Of a stretch of DNA of 33,844 nucleotides, positions 8,347 through 18,742 are shown in pieces. The stretch is from Bacteroidales bacterium (GTDB taxonomy: Bacteria; Bacteroidota; Bacteroidia; Bacteroidales; Bacteroidaceae). The stretch covers positions 1 through 33,844 of the forward strand of contig JALEZQ010000008.1 in assembly GCA_022772475.1 (NCBI GenBank), read 5' to 3'. The notes beneath the pieces were generated by a model, which saw only the letters and a list, made by a program, of their open reading frames with translations, was not told the origin of the DNA and made no database searches. Every line of letters begins with the position of its first letter. Position 1 is the stretch's first letter. A program made the translations under genes and the position numbers.

Positions 8347-8487
8347 CGTTCGGCGAAGAAAATTTATTGTTGCAAGCATTTTTTTTAATGAGAACTTATG
8401 AAGTTACAAAAGTTGTTTATAATTTTGTTTGGTCAAACCCTGTGCCCTTGTCTGGTCATGGTTTGGCAAGCAACCTTGACACCCTTA

Positions 8488-10674
8488 ATGCACATGAACG
8501 CTCACGACCCACTCCACGAGGCTTTGAAGAAATACTTCGGCTTTGACTCTTTCAAAATGAACCAGGAGGCCATCATTCGCACCTTGCTCAGCGGGAAGAA
8601 TGTGTTTGTACTCATGCCCACCGGTGGCGGCAAATCGCTGTGTTATCAGTTGCCCTCGCTGATGATGGATGGGGTGGCCGTGGTCATTTCGCCGCTCATC
8701 GCCCTGATGAAGAATCAGGTGGATGCCATACGGCACACGTGCGATGTGGATGGCGTGGCACACTTCATCAACTCGTCGCTGTCGAAGTCGGCCATTGACC
8801 AGGTGAAGAAAGACATTAAGGAAGGTGTGACCAAGTTGCTTTACGTTGCCCCCGAGAGTCTGACGAAAGAAGAAAATATGGCCTTTCTCAAGACGGTGAA
8901 GGTTTCTTTCTACGCTGTAGATGAGGCCCACTGCATCTCGGAGTGGGGGCACGATTTCCGTCCCGAATATCGCAAGATACGTCCTGTCATCAACGAGATA
9001 GGTGTGGCGCCCGTCATCGCCCTGACGGCGACCGCCACCGAGAAGGTGCGGGCCGACATCCGCAAGTGTTTGGGCATCAACGATGCAGAGGAGTTTCGCA
9101 GTTCGTTCAACCGCCCCAATCTCTACTATGAGGTGCGGCAGAAAACGGCCGACATCGACCGCGAAATCATCCGGTACATCCGCACGCAAGCCGGCAAGAG
9201 CGGCATCATCTATTGCCTGAGCCGCAAGCGCGTGGAAGAACTGTCGGAGGTGCTCAAGGCCAACGATATAAAGGCCGCCCCCTATCACGCCGGTATGGAC
9301 TCCGCCACGCGGTCTTCGACGCAGGACGACTTCCTGATGGAGAAGATTGACGTCATCGTAGCGACGATAGCCTTCGGTATGGGCATTGACAAGCCCGACG
9401 TGCGCTTCGTCATCCATTACGACATCCCCAAGAGCCTCGAAGGCTACTATCAGGAAACGGGACGCGCAGGACGCGACGGCGGCGAAGGCAACTGCATCGC
9501 CTTCTACACCCGCAAGGACCTGCAAAAACTGGAAAAGTTTATGGAGGGAAAGCCCATTGCCGAACAGGAAATAGGGCGACAACTCCTGAAAGAAACCGCG
9601 GCGTATGCGGAATCGTCCGTGTGCCGCCGCAAACTGCTTCTGCATTACTTCGGCGAAACCTATACCGAAGACAACTGCGGAAACTGTGACAACTGTCTTA
9701 ATCCTAAAAAACAAGTGGAAGCTAAAGAAGAACTGATTAAGGTGATTGAAGTGGTTTTGGCCACTAAGGAAAACTTCAGAGACGAATATATAAAGGACGT
9801 CCTCATAGGACGCCCCACCGACGAGATATGTGCACACAAACATGACGAACTGGAAGAGTTTGGCATCGGCGACGAACGCAGCGAGCGCTTCTGGTTTGCC
9901 GTTATCCGCCAGGCCCTTATTGCCGGCTACCTGTCGAAAGACATGGATAACTATGGCGTGCTGCTCGTCACCCCCGCAGGAAAGAAATTTCTTGACAACC
10001 CCACGTCGTTTATGGTCGTCGAAGACCAGAAATACGACGAAGCCGAACCTACCATCCCCATGCAGAGTGGCGCCGCCTGCACGGCTGACCCTGCCCTCTA
10101 CCAGATGCTCAAAGACCTGCGCAAGCAGATGAGCAAGGAACTTGACGTACCTCCTTACGTCATCTTCCAGGATGCCTCGCTCGAAGCCATGGCCACCATC
10201 TATCCCCAGTCGGTAGAAGAACTGCAGAATATACCCGGCGTAGGCTCGGGCAAGGCCAAGCGCTACGGTGCCGAGTTTTGCCGACTCATCAAACGCCACT
10301 GCGAAGAGAACGACATCGAGCGTCCCGAGGACCTGCGCATACGCTGCGTGGCCAACAAGTCGAAACTCAAGGTGAGCATCATCCAGGCCATCGACCGCAA
10401 GGTGGCCCTCGATGATCTGGCTATGGCCAAGGGTATCGAGTTTGAAGAGCTCCTCGACGAAATAGAAGCCATCGTCTATTCGGGCACCAAAATCAACATC
10501 GACTACTTCATCGAAGACGTCATCGACGAGGACCACGTGGAGGACATCTACGAATACTTCAAAGAGTCGGAGACGGACGACCTGGAAGATGCCCTGGAGG
10601 AACTTGGCGACGAATGCAGCGAAGAGGAGATACGCCTTGTCCGCATCAAGTTTATCTCCGACATGGCCAACTGA
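8488..10674 (+). CDS. recQ: ATP-dependent DNA helicase RecQ (long Bacteroidales type)
   Basis: This encodes 728 residues from the ATG at 8488; 8494 is an equally possible start. An in-frame ATG at 8398 would add 30 hydrophobic residues foreign to RecQ and lies upstream of the TAATTTTG box, so I reject it. The 3'-5' superfamily 2 helicase unwinds DNA during recombination and repair. Motif I is PTGGGKS (44-50), and motif II is in AVDEAHCISEWGHDFRPEYR, which includes the RecQ aromatic loop. The QETGRAGRDG motif VI and a four-Cys zinc site (SSVCRR, DNCGNCDNC) follow. A helix-hairpin/HRDC-like part includes LQNIPGVGSGKAKRYG. The C-terminal extension of acidic helices is usual for this longer Bacteroides subfamily. 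glnS follows 46 bp downstream. Confidence 0.93.
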   Translation: MHMNAHDPLHEALKKYFGFDSFKMNQEAIIRTLLSGKNVFVLMPTGGGKSLCYQLPSLMMDGVAVVISPLIALMKNQVDAIRHTCDVDGVAHFINSSLSKSAIDQVKKDIKEGVTKLLYVAPESLTKEENMAFLKTVKVSFYAVDEAHCISEWGHDFRPEYRKIRPVINEIGVAPVIALTATATEKVRADIRKCLGINDAEEFRSSFNRPNLYYEVRQKTADIDREIIRYIRTQAGKSGIIYCLSRKRVEELSEVLKANDIKAAPYHAGMDSATRSSTQDDFLMEKIDVIVATIAFGMGIDKPDVRFVIHYDIPKSLEGYYQETGRAGRDGGEGNCIAFYTRKDLQKLEKFMEGKPIAEQEIGRQLLKETAAYAESSVCRRKLLLHYFGETYTEDNCGNCDNCLNPKKQVEAKEELIKVIEVVLATKENFRDEYIKDVLIGRPTDEICAHKHDELEEFGIGDERSERFWFAVIRQALIAGYLSKDMDNYGVLLVTPAGKKFLDNPTSFMVVEDQKYDEAEPTIPMQSGAACTADPALYQMLKDLRKQMSKELDVPPYVIFQDASLEAMATIYPQSVEELQNIPGVGSGKAKRYGAEFCRLIKRHCEENDIERPEDLRIRCVANKSKLKVSIIQAIDRKVALDDLAMAKGIEFEELLDEIEAIVYSGTKINIDYFIEDVIDEDHVEDIYEYFKESETDDLEDALEELGDECSEEEIRLVRIKFISDMAN

Positions 10675-10720
10675 GGCATCAGCCCGCTCCATTTAATATA
10701 GAAATAACATCACTTACGTA

Positions 10721-12415
<1,695 letters not shown>

Positions 12416-12470
12416 TGGCTCTCCGCGAAGACCTTATCTGAAGCAATCCTATAATAAAGAGTAAACAAAA

Positions 12471-12506
12471 AGTGGAGTAGGGGAACGCACCTTCCTTTAC
12501 TCCACT
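12471..12506 (+). terminator. hairpin after glnS
   Basis: AGTGGAGTA (12471-12479) pairs perfectly with TACTCCACT (12498-12506), with weaker pairing towards the loop. The following AATATATA is AT-rich but not a clean T-tract. Probable terminator of recQ-glnS, since the next gene begins only 40 bp on. Confidence 0.6.
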
Positions 12507-12545
12507 AATATATACGGGTGCACCCTATCACCCTAAGCAAGCACC

Positions 12546-13805
12546 ATGAGCGAAGACCGTAAATCGCCAGAGGAACTGGCCGCCCTCTTTGAGCAGCAAT
12601 GCCGGGCCATGCGCCTGCCCGCACTCAGCGCCTCCGAACTGCTGGATCTGATGGACTACTACAGCCGGCAGGGCCGCGACTTCGAGTCGGAGGTATGCCG
12701 GCACATGGCCGAGCGCATCGACCCCGACAATGACGAAGTGCTCCTTACCCGCGCCCACTACTATGCCGACGATGGTGATTGGGCCTCGGCCTTGGCTTTG
12801 CGCAAGCGTTTGGCCATCGGCGGGTATGAAGACCGCCTGTTTCAGGTAGAGTACATCATCCGCACCGGCGCCCCCGACCAGGCCCTTCAGCGCGTGATGT
12901 CCGCCCTGCCGTCCGTCCAGTCGCTGCCTGACTACGACTTTCTTTACGACGCCGCCATCCTGCTGCGCGACTATGGCTATCCCGCCCATGCCCTGCGGCT
13001 GATAGGCCATGTCCCCCCGTCGTACATCGACTATGCCGCCGTCTGTGACCTGCGTGCCGAATGCGCCATGCTCACGGCCGACTACGACGCCGCCACCGCC
13101 ATCCTCAATGCCGCCATCGACCAAAGCCCGTTCGACGGCAACCTGTGGACACGCATGGCCTCGACGGCCTACCGTCAGGGGAAATACACCGAAGCGCAAG
13201 AAGCCGCCGAGTATGCCCTGGCCACAGGGAAGAACGACGAAGCTGCGCGCCTGAAGTGCTTGGCCGACATCGCCCTCTGCGCCGATGACGAGGCCATGAT
13301 GGACCTGCTCAAGGCGGCCGACAGTATGCAGGACGCCGGCATCTGCCTGTCCTGCGGCCACCGTCTGTACCAGGCCGGCCGCTACACGTTGGCCGAAATG
13401 GCCTATCGGCAGGCGGCCGTATATAGTCCGCGCGACGGCTCCGTCCGCGGCGAAGCCATAGGCTGGCTGGCCCTCAGCCTGGTGCACAACGGCGCCTGCG
13501 ACAGCGCACTGGTGCAACTGGCCAGTCTGCGCGCCATGGGCTACGACAACTGGAGCAACGCGCAGGAGATGGCGGAAATCCTCTTTGCTCAAGGCTACGA
13601 GAAATATGCCGTGCGCGCCCTGCTTGAGGGACGCCGCGAGAAGGTGCTCAGCGACGCCCGCTACTTCATGCTCATCCGCCAACTCGGCGCCAACGGTTGC
13701 TACGAGGCCGCCCGCCCCCTCTGGCAGGACATCCTGGCCCAGCCCCTGAATTGCCCGCAAGACTTACAGGCTTATGTGGACCAGGCCAGGGCGCGCCTTG
13801 CCTGA
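12546..13805 (+). CDS. tetratricopeptide-repeat protein
   Basis: This encodes a 419-residue soluble protein without signal peptide or membrane segment. It is Ala-, Tyr- and Leu-rich and built from helix pairs. Phrases such as ARAHYYADDGDWASALAL, ECAMLTADYDAATAILNAAI, MASTAYRQGKYTEAQEAAEY and GHRLYQAGRYTLAEMAYRQA show the 34-residue TPR spacing (small residue at position 8, Ala at 20, 27). At least four to six degenerate repeats are likely. TPR domains mediate protein-protein contacts; no catalytic motif is seen and the partner is unknown. It lies between glnS and the convergent outer-membrane protein gene, with only 47 bp between the two stops and no evident terminator there. Confidence 0.85.
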   Translation: MSEDRKSPEELAALFEQQCRAMRLPALSASELLDLMDYYSRQGRDFESEVCRHMAERIDPDNDEVLLTRAHYYADDGDWASALALRKRLAIGGYEDRLFQVEYIIRTGAPDQALQRVMSALPSVQSLPDYDFLYDAAILLRDYGYPAHALRLIGHVPPSYIDYAAVCDLRAECAMLTADYDAATAILNAAIDQSPFDGNLWTRMASTAYRQGKYTEAQEAAEYALATGKNDEAARLKCLADIALCADDEAMMDLLKAADSMQDAGICLSCGHRLYQAGRYTLAEMAYRQAAVYSPRDGSVRGEAIGWLALSLVHNGACDSALVQLASLRAMGYDNWSNAQEMAEILFAQGYEKYAVRALLEGRREKVLSDARYFMLIRQLGANGCYEAARPLWQDILAQPLNCPQDLQAYVDQARARLA

Positions 13806-13852
13806 GAAAGGGTAAACTAACTTGCGTTGCACCGAATCGGGCGACGGCCGGA

Positions 13853-16768
13853 CTATCGCTTCTGCTTCGACCAGTTGAGGTTGGAAATCAGCGAGACCAT
13901 GAAGTAGCGCGGCGTGAAGTTCGTGTAGGTCTCGGTGCGCGCCAGGGCTGTGATGCTTTGGTTGATGTTGCCGCCCTTGTTGAGGATGTCGTGGGCCGAG
14001 ATACGGACGAAGAGTTTGCCGTCAAGGATGGTCTTGTTGAGTGCGGCGTTCCAGCACGCCTGTGTGCGGTTGAGCACCCGGTTGCTCGAACCGCTGTTTT
14101 TGCTGAGTTTGAGCGTGGAGTAGAGCCCGATGCCCCAAGGCAGGGTGTAGTTGGCCTCGAAGAAACCGCTTGTGGTGCGGTAGTCTGTCGTGCTGTTTTG
14201 GTCGTGGACCGTTGTGAAGCGCGTCTCCCACGACGCCTGCCCGTTCAGTTTGCCGACGGTGAAGCGCAGGTTGAGTTGCGGCGTTACGCCAATGTTTTCA
14301 ATGAGGGAATGAGGACGCGCCTGCGCCGTGGTCAGTGAGGTCAGGTTGGCGCGACTGAAGTAGTCGGCCTTCAGATTGGCGGTGAGGTACCATTGTTTCT
14401 TTCTGTCTAAGGCCAAGGTGTAGCCCGTGGCCACTTCAGCGCGGTGCGTGCGGTTGGTATTCTCCGGTCGGTACGTGCGGCTGCCCTTTTCTGCGTCATA
14501 GACCGAGCTCATCACCACGTCGTTGTGGACGTGGCTGTACGCCCCCTGTATGAACCACTCGTGCTTGGTCAGGCGATGGCGCGCAGCGTAGCGCACGTTG
14601 GCCTTGTGCGTATAGATGTTATCCAAAGCGTCGTTGCCGAGGAAGAGGTTCAGCGGGTCGCTGTTGTCGCGGATGGGGAGGAAGTAGGTCATGTTGGGCA
14701 TGGAGGGGCTGCCGTCGTAGCCAAGAGAAAGGCTTGGCAGCCAGTGGCGCACCGTGTCTTTCGTGTTTTCCCACTGCATGGTGATTTTGTGGGAGAAGAA
14801 GAGGCCGTTGCGGCGAATGGGGTAGAGCACGCCGTCGCGGGTGTAGTCGAGCGTGCGCCGCTCATAGTAGGTCGTGGCGTCGGCATCGAGGCGCCACTCT
14901 GCGCCTCCTGCCATCTTTATTTTGTGCGACAGGCGTCCGCCGATGCTGCCGCGGTTACGGCCCGTCAGCGAGTGGAAACTGTTGGCTTCGTCGATGCAGA
15001 GCGAGCGGAAGTCTTCGTCGGGGAGGATGCCGATAGCGGCCATGCCCCAGTCGTGCGCGTCCGACCATGCCGTCAGGCGGTCCAGACGGTATAGGGGATG
15101 CGAGGCTGTGCCGTAGTCGTGGATGAAGTTGACGAAGGGCGTCACGTGGCCGTCGTGGCGTGTTGTGTTGGCATATTTGACAAGGTAGTCTGCCTTCGCG
15201 TTCAGGTTGAGCGTATAGTTGTGCCGGTCGTAGAAGCGGCGCTCTTTCTCGCCCGCATCCTCGCCAAAGAACGTCAGTCTGTAGTTCACGAAGCGCTCCG
15301 TGTCCGTGGTGTTGTGCTTGAGACTCGTCTTGACATTGAGCACGCTGTGGCCTATGGTGAAGGCCGACGTCCAATCTGCCTGTTGGGAGAGTGAGGTCGA
15401 TTTGTCGCACGAAGGGTTGAGCAGGAGGTGTTGCAGCCCGTTGCCCGTCGCGATGGTATCGGCGTTCTGCAAGGGGAAATTGTCCCACGCGTTGTCGGCG
15501 GTGCACATGTAGGCAATAGATTTGGCGTCCACGCTTTGAGAGGTCCGCTGGTAGCCGAAGGTGTAGGCCAGTTCGTGCGACCATCTGTTCTTCTTTCTCA
15601 AGCGCAGGGCGGTAGAGGCGTTGACCATCGTGTTGTCCGCGCTTGAGCGTTTCATCTCGCGTCGCATCTGGTTCTGCGGCGAAAGGAACGTCTCCGTGTT
15701 GGTCCACGTGTCCTTGTCCTCGTCGGTGCGCTGCACGTCGCCGTTCAGGCGGAAGCGCCAGGCGTAGTTGGGTTCGAAGTGGTAGTCGAGGCGCGCCACC
15801 TTTGTGGTCCGCGGGTTCTTGTATTCGGTGGCAATGTTGCCCATGTCCATCATCTGGCGCTCCTGCCCGAAGTTGTTGACATCGCCGTTGATCATCAGGC
15901 TCTGCCGGTCGTCGAAGCGCATGAGCATGCCCTGTGCGCCGTAGAATTGCGCCGTGGCGGCATTGGCTTCCAGCTTGGCCAGCCATATGCCGATATACTG
16001 CCGCTTCAGTTGGATGTCCATGACGTAGCGCTCGTCGTGCATGTCGCGTCCGGTGAGTTCGGTCAGTTCGCCGGCCCTGTTATAGACCTTCAAATGTTTG
16101 ACCACATAAGCCGGCAGGTTGTCCAGCGCAGCCTGTATGTTACCGTTGAAAAAGTCTTTGCCGCCGATAAGCAGGTTTTCCACGGGCTTGCCGTGGACGC
16201 TTATCACGCCGTCCTTCAGTTCCACCCCGGGCAGTTGTTCCACCAGTTTTCTCAGCGATTCCGTCTGCGCCACGTTGAAGGCGTCAGCGTTATAGACCAG
16301 GGTGTCGCCCTTGTACACAAACTTCAGTTTCGTCGCCGTCACCGTGGCTTCACCCAGGTCGCGCTCCTTGGCCTTCGGTGCGAGGTAGATGCTGCCCAGT
16401 TCCACACGCTTGCGGCGCTTCTGCCGGTCTGTCTCCACCGTCTTCTCGTAAGGTTCGTGCCCCTCGGCCTCCACCACAATGCGGAGCCGTGGCCGCGCGG
16501 CCACCCTGATAGCAAATACTGCATCATTCTTTTTGTCCGGGTATGTCCGACTTCCGAAGTCCGTCTTTTCCGTGACCATCTGGAGCAGGGCCACGCCCGT
16601 TCCGATACGCTCGCAGTTGGTGGCATCGTAGATGGTCACTGCGGCTTGGTGCAGTCCCTCTTGGGTTATGGCGTCGCTCACACCGCCGCATATTTCTATC
16701 TCTTGAGCGCTGACTGTCAGCGACGTGGTGAAGAGGGTTGTGAGGAGAATAAGGAAGAATCGTGTCAT
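13853..16768 (-). CDS. large outer-membrane beta-barrel protein (TonB-receptor-like)
   Basis: This encodes 971 residues from ATG 16768; the 8 codons upstream would spoil the signal peptide MTRFFLILLTTLFTTSLTVSAQ. The order is signal peptide, a carboxypeptidase-regulatory-like beta domain (about 25-140, with VVVEAEGHEPYEKTVE-type text), and a plug-like region. The plug-like region reads TATKLKFVYKGDTLVYNADAF, LRKLVEQLPGVELKDGVISV, then VENLLIGGKDFFNGN. A long Tyr/Asn/Thr-rich alternating beta-barrel follows to the C terminus, which ends KQKR rather than with an aromatic. No TonB box is evident. Such proteins sit in the Bacteroidetes outer membrane; the ligand is unknown. An ECF sigma/anti-sigma operon lies immediately upstream, suggesting coupled regulation. 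It appears to have its own promoter at 16790-16797. Confidence 0.85.
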   Translation of the reverse strand: MTRFFLILLTTLFTTSLTVSAQEIEICGGVSDAITQEGLHQAAVTIYDATNCERIGTGVALLQMVTEKTDFGSRTYPDKKNDAVFAIRVAARPRLRIVVEAEGHEPYEKTVETDRQKRRKRVELGSIYLAPKAKERDLGEATVTATKLKFVYKGDTLVYNADAFNVAQTESLRKLVEQLPGVELKDGVISVHGKPVENLLIGGKDFFNGNIQAALDNLPAYVVKHLKVYNRAGELTELTGRDMHDERYVMDIQLKRQYIGIWLAKLEANAATAQFYGAQGMLMRFDDRQSLMINGDVNNFGQERQMMDMGNIATEYKNPRTTKVARLDYHFEPNYAWRFRLNGDVQRTDEDKDTWTNTETFLSPQNQMRREMKRSSADNTMVNASTALRLRKKNRWSHELAYTFGYQRTSQSVDAKSIAYMCTADNAWDNFPLQNADTIATGNGLQHLLLNPSCDKSTSLSQQADWTSAFTIGHSVLNVKTSLKHNTTDTERFVNYRLTFFGEDAGEKERRFYDRHNYTLNLNAKADYLVKYANTTRHDGHVTPFVNFIHDYGTASHPLYRLDRLTAWSDAHDWGMAAIGILPDEDFRSLCIDEANSFHSLTGRNRGSIGGRLSHKIKMAGGAEWRLDADATTYYERRTLDYTRDGVLYPIRRNGLFFSHKITMQWENTKDTVRHWLPSLSLGYDGSPSMPNMTYFLPIRDNSDPLNLFLGNDALDNIYTHKANVRYAARHRLTKHEWFIQGAYSHVHNDVVMSSVYDAEKGSRTYRPENTNRTHRAEVATGYTLALDRKKQWYLTANLKADYFSRANLTSLTTAQARPHSLIENIGVTPQLNLRFTVGKLNGQASWETRFTTVHDQNSTTDYRTTSGFFEANYTLPWGIGLYSTLKLSKNSGSSNRVLNRTQACWNAALNKTILDGKLFVRISAHDILNKGGNINQSITALARTETYTNFTPRYFMVSLISNLNWSKQKR

Positions 16769-16789
16769 AGTGTTGCTGATGATAAGGTA

Positions 16790-16797
16790 CAAAAATA
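16790..16797 (-). promoter_or_regulatory. possible -7 element for the outer-membrane protein gene
   Basis: TATTTTTG on the minus strand fits TAnnTTTG and would start transcription about 15 nt before the ATG at 16768. I see no TTTG 19-21 nt upstream. The same bases form the T-rich tail of the preceding terminator. Confidence 0.4.
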
Positions 16798-16798
16798 G

Positions 16799-16847
16799 TA
16801 CGAGGCATCCTGCTCTTCCAGTGAAACCGGGTGCAGAATGCCTCGTA
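16799..16847 (-). terminator. terminator of the sigma/anti-sigma/secreted-protein operon
   Basis: The arms 16799-16813 and 16833-16847 pair at 14 of 15 positions (TACGAGGCAT with ATGCCTCGTA is perfect). On the minus strand the stem is followed by a T-rich run (16796-16790). It separates the upstream operon from the outer-membrane protein gene. Confidence 0.75.
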
Positions 16848-16883
16848 GGGGGTTGTAAGTGGAAGTGCTAAATCACATGTGTG

Positions 16884-17978
16884 TCATTGGAGATAAATCT
16901 GTAGCAGGAAGTTCTTCGACCGTTCGCCGTATTTGGCGAGCGACGGGCCCTCCGTGCTCCACGAGATGCAGAACAACTTGTTGGCGATGGTCGGGTAGCG
17001 GCCGGCCAGGTCTGCGAGCGAGCAGCCCTTTGTCTCGCCTTTCTCGTCGGTGATTTCGGCGTAGTAGCCCGGCGTTCCCGACAGCGTGTTGAGCAGCGCC
17101 ACCCGGTCGGCTACGTCGCTGTAGTTGCTCAGGTGCATGGCGACACGCTCGTTGAGATTCTTCACGATGGCGCCTTGCAGGTCCTTATTGCCCTGTGCTG
17201 CACCAGCCGCCGCGTTCGGCCCGTCCGGATTGTTCTCCATCGTCAGGTATATGCCTTTCAGCACGCTGATGCTGTGCAGCAGTTGGTCTTTGGTTTGGGG
17301 GAAGGGCGACAGCATGGTTTCTGGCTGAATGCCTGCCCCCGCCACGGCGCGGAAATCCGTTGAGCCGCTGCCGGCCTGCATCTTTTCAAACTCATGCTTC
17401 CGCAGCGCTTGGCGATACTTCTGTTCGTCGAAGGGCCCCTTGATGACGAAGGTGCTGAGCACGAGGCTGTCGCCCTCATTGAGCCGCCATTCCGCGCCCC
17501 ATGCCGTGCGGTAGTTGGGATTGTCGGCCGCGTGCTTGCGCAGGGTGATGTATTTGCGGCCCTTGCCGCCCACACGGATAACGGGCTTGCCCGGGTGGTA
17601 AAACATGTGGATGGTCTCGCTCACCGTCGTGGTGTCCGTCAGACTGCCCACGTGGCAGAAGCCGCCGTCGCACTCCGGCAGACTGTTGGTGTAGGCCGTG
17701 TTCAGACAGTTGACAATCTCGTCCAACCGCTTGAAGTTCTTCTTCTTGGCGCGCCCCGCGTAATAGGTGAAGATGCTGTAAGAGTAGAGCGAGTCGAGAC
17801 CGTCGCGACCTTGCGAACATCTGATGAGGATGGGCGTGAGGTACTTGTGGCCTTGCAGCGCTCTGATTTCTTGGGCAAACAGCGGCTCGTCGTCTGTCGA
17901 GCCTTGCTGCGAGACGGTTTGTGCTTGTGCTTGCAAGCAGAAGCCGCATAGCAGGAGAGAGAAAAGTATGTGTTTCAT
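16884..17978 (-). CDS. secreted protein of unknown function, coupled to the anti-sigma gene
   Basis: This encodes 364 residues from ATG 17978, whose ATGA overlaps the stop of the upstream gene, a translational-coupling arrangement. A clear signal peptide (MKHILFSLLLCGFCLQAQA) directs it to the periplasm or beyond. The mature protein has three notable Cys (near RCSQGRDG, VNCLN, ECDGGFCHVG) that could form disulfides, a beta-rich middle (GGKGRKYITLRK; WRLNEGDSLVLSTFVIKGPFDEQKY) and a helical C-terminal half. I do not recognise the family. Its place as third gene of an ECF sigma operon suggests it is a component or target of the same envelope-sensing system. That role is inference. Confidence 0.75.
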   Translation of the reverse strand: MKHILFSLLLCGFCLQAQAQTVSQQGSTDDEPLFAQEIRALQGHKYLTPILIRCSQGRDGLDSLYSYSIFTYYAGRAKKKNFKRLDEIVNCLNTAYTNSLPECDGGFCHVGSLTDTTTVSETIHMFYHPGKPVIRVGGKGRKYITLRKHAADNPNYRTAWGAEWRLNEGDSLVLSTFVIKGPFDEQKYRQALRKHEFEKMQAGSGSTDFRAVAGAGIQPETMLSPFPQTKDQLLHSISVLKGIYLTMENNPDGPNAAAGAAQGNKDLQGAIVKNLNERVAMHLSNYSDVADRVALLNTLSGTPGYYAEITDEKGETKGCSLADLAGRYPTIANKLFCISWSTEGPSLAKYGERSKNFLLQIYLQ

Positions 17979-18709
17979 AAGGCACAAATTGTGGGTTTTG
18001 TTGATAGGTCTATTTCGTACAGAATGTCGTCGATGACTTGGTTGACCGCCTGCCGCTCGGCCTCCGCCTGCTGAATCAGCGCATTGATGACGGCGTCCTC
18101 AATGGCCGAGCCGGTAGGTGTTTCGGGAACATTCGGCTGTGCGTCGGCGGCCGTCTCGTTAGCCACAGGTTCGTGGCTTCGTGGCATATCCTCGCTTGGC
18201 TTATCAGCACGCCCGCCGGCGTCCGAAGTTGGCGTATTTGCCAAAGCATCCTTCTGTGCTTGTGCAGCGCGGGCGTTCGTTTCAGTAGGCTCTACTTCCA
18301 GTTTCCCTTCAGCCGCCGCCGTTTCGTGGTTGGCCATGGAGAAGTCGTGCCCCGACGTCACTGTGGTGGGCGCCGTGTAGGTCAGCATGAGGAAAAGGCC
18401 GGCCACGACCGCCGCCGTGGCAACGGATACCATTGTCCAAAGCAACGGTCTGCGCGTCTTGCCGTCTGCCGAACTGCAGGGCTTTCGTTGGGGTAGGGGC
18501 GTTGCGGCGCTCGTTGGCGTTTCTTCCTGTCGGGCTTTCGTGAAGGCCTTGGCGTGGAAGCCGCGGAACATGACGGCATAGGCAGTCCATGCTGCGGGCA
18601 CGTCGTCGTGGCTGGCGAAGTAGTCCGTGAGCAGACGCTCCTCCTCCTCGGTGGTCTCGGCGGCCTCAAAGCGGTCGAGCAATCGTTGGATATATAAAAG
18701 GTCGTCCAT
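17975..18709 (-). CDS. putative anti-sigma factor, single-pass membrane protein
   Basis: This encodes 244 residues. The N-terminal cytosolic region (MDDLLYIQRLLDRFEAAETTEEEERLL, then FASHDDVPAAW) matches the short helical domain commonly encoded right after ECF sigma genes in Bacteroidales. It is neither the FecR domain nor a classical zinc-finger. One membrane segment spans about 89-110 (LLWTMVSVATAAVVAGLFLMLT). The remainder is a low-complexity Ala/Glu/Thr/Pro periplasmic linker ending in a short helix (AIEDAVINALIQQAEAERQAVNQVIDDIL). It lies 33 bp after the sigma gene and overlaps the next gene by 4 bp. Sigma binding is inferred from position and topology, not from a named domain. Confidence 0.7.
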   Translation of the reverse strand: MDDLLYIQRLLDRFEAAETTEEEERLLTDYFASHDDVPAAWTAYAVMFRGFHAKAFTKARQEETPTSAATPLPQRKPCSSADGKTRRPLLWTMVSVATAAVVAGLFLMLTYTAPTTVTSGHDFSMANHETAAAEGKLEVEPTETNARAAQAQKDALANTPTSDAGGRADKPSEDMPRSHEPVANETAADAQPNVPETPTGSAIEDAVINALIQQAEAERQAVNQVIDDILYEIDLSTKPTICAL

Positions 18710-18742
18710 GGTGGTTCTCTTTATATTAAGGTTGGCGGTGTG

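Larger units (their letters stand above)
7648..8487. other. gene-free intergenic stretch before recQ
   Basis: I see no convincing gene in this 840-bp divergent region between pfp and recQ. It is richer in A+T than the coding DNA. Its only open frame above 100 codons (7835-8173, +) runs through a perfect palindrome and has no recognisable domain. It holds a 16-bp perfect hairpin (7886-7923), an exact 33-bp tandem duplication (8281-8346), and a TAATTTTG box at 8420-8427 that could be the -7 element for recQ, though no matching -33 TTTG lies 19-21 nt upstream. Confidence 0.6.

Noticed and set aside
8398..8487. 30-residue N-terminal extension of RecQ
   Set aside because: The residues are hydrophobic and unlike any RecQ N terminus, and the likely -7 promoter element (8420-8427) lies downstream of this ATG.
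8485..10692. 735-codon minus-strand frame opposite recQ
   Set aside because: It is a shadow of the RecQ reading frame, Val/Phe/Asp-rich with no domain.
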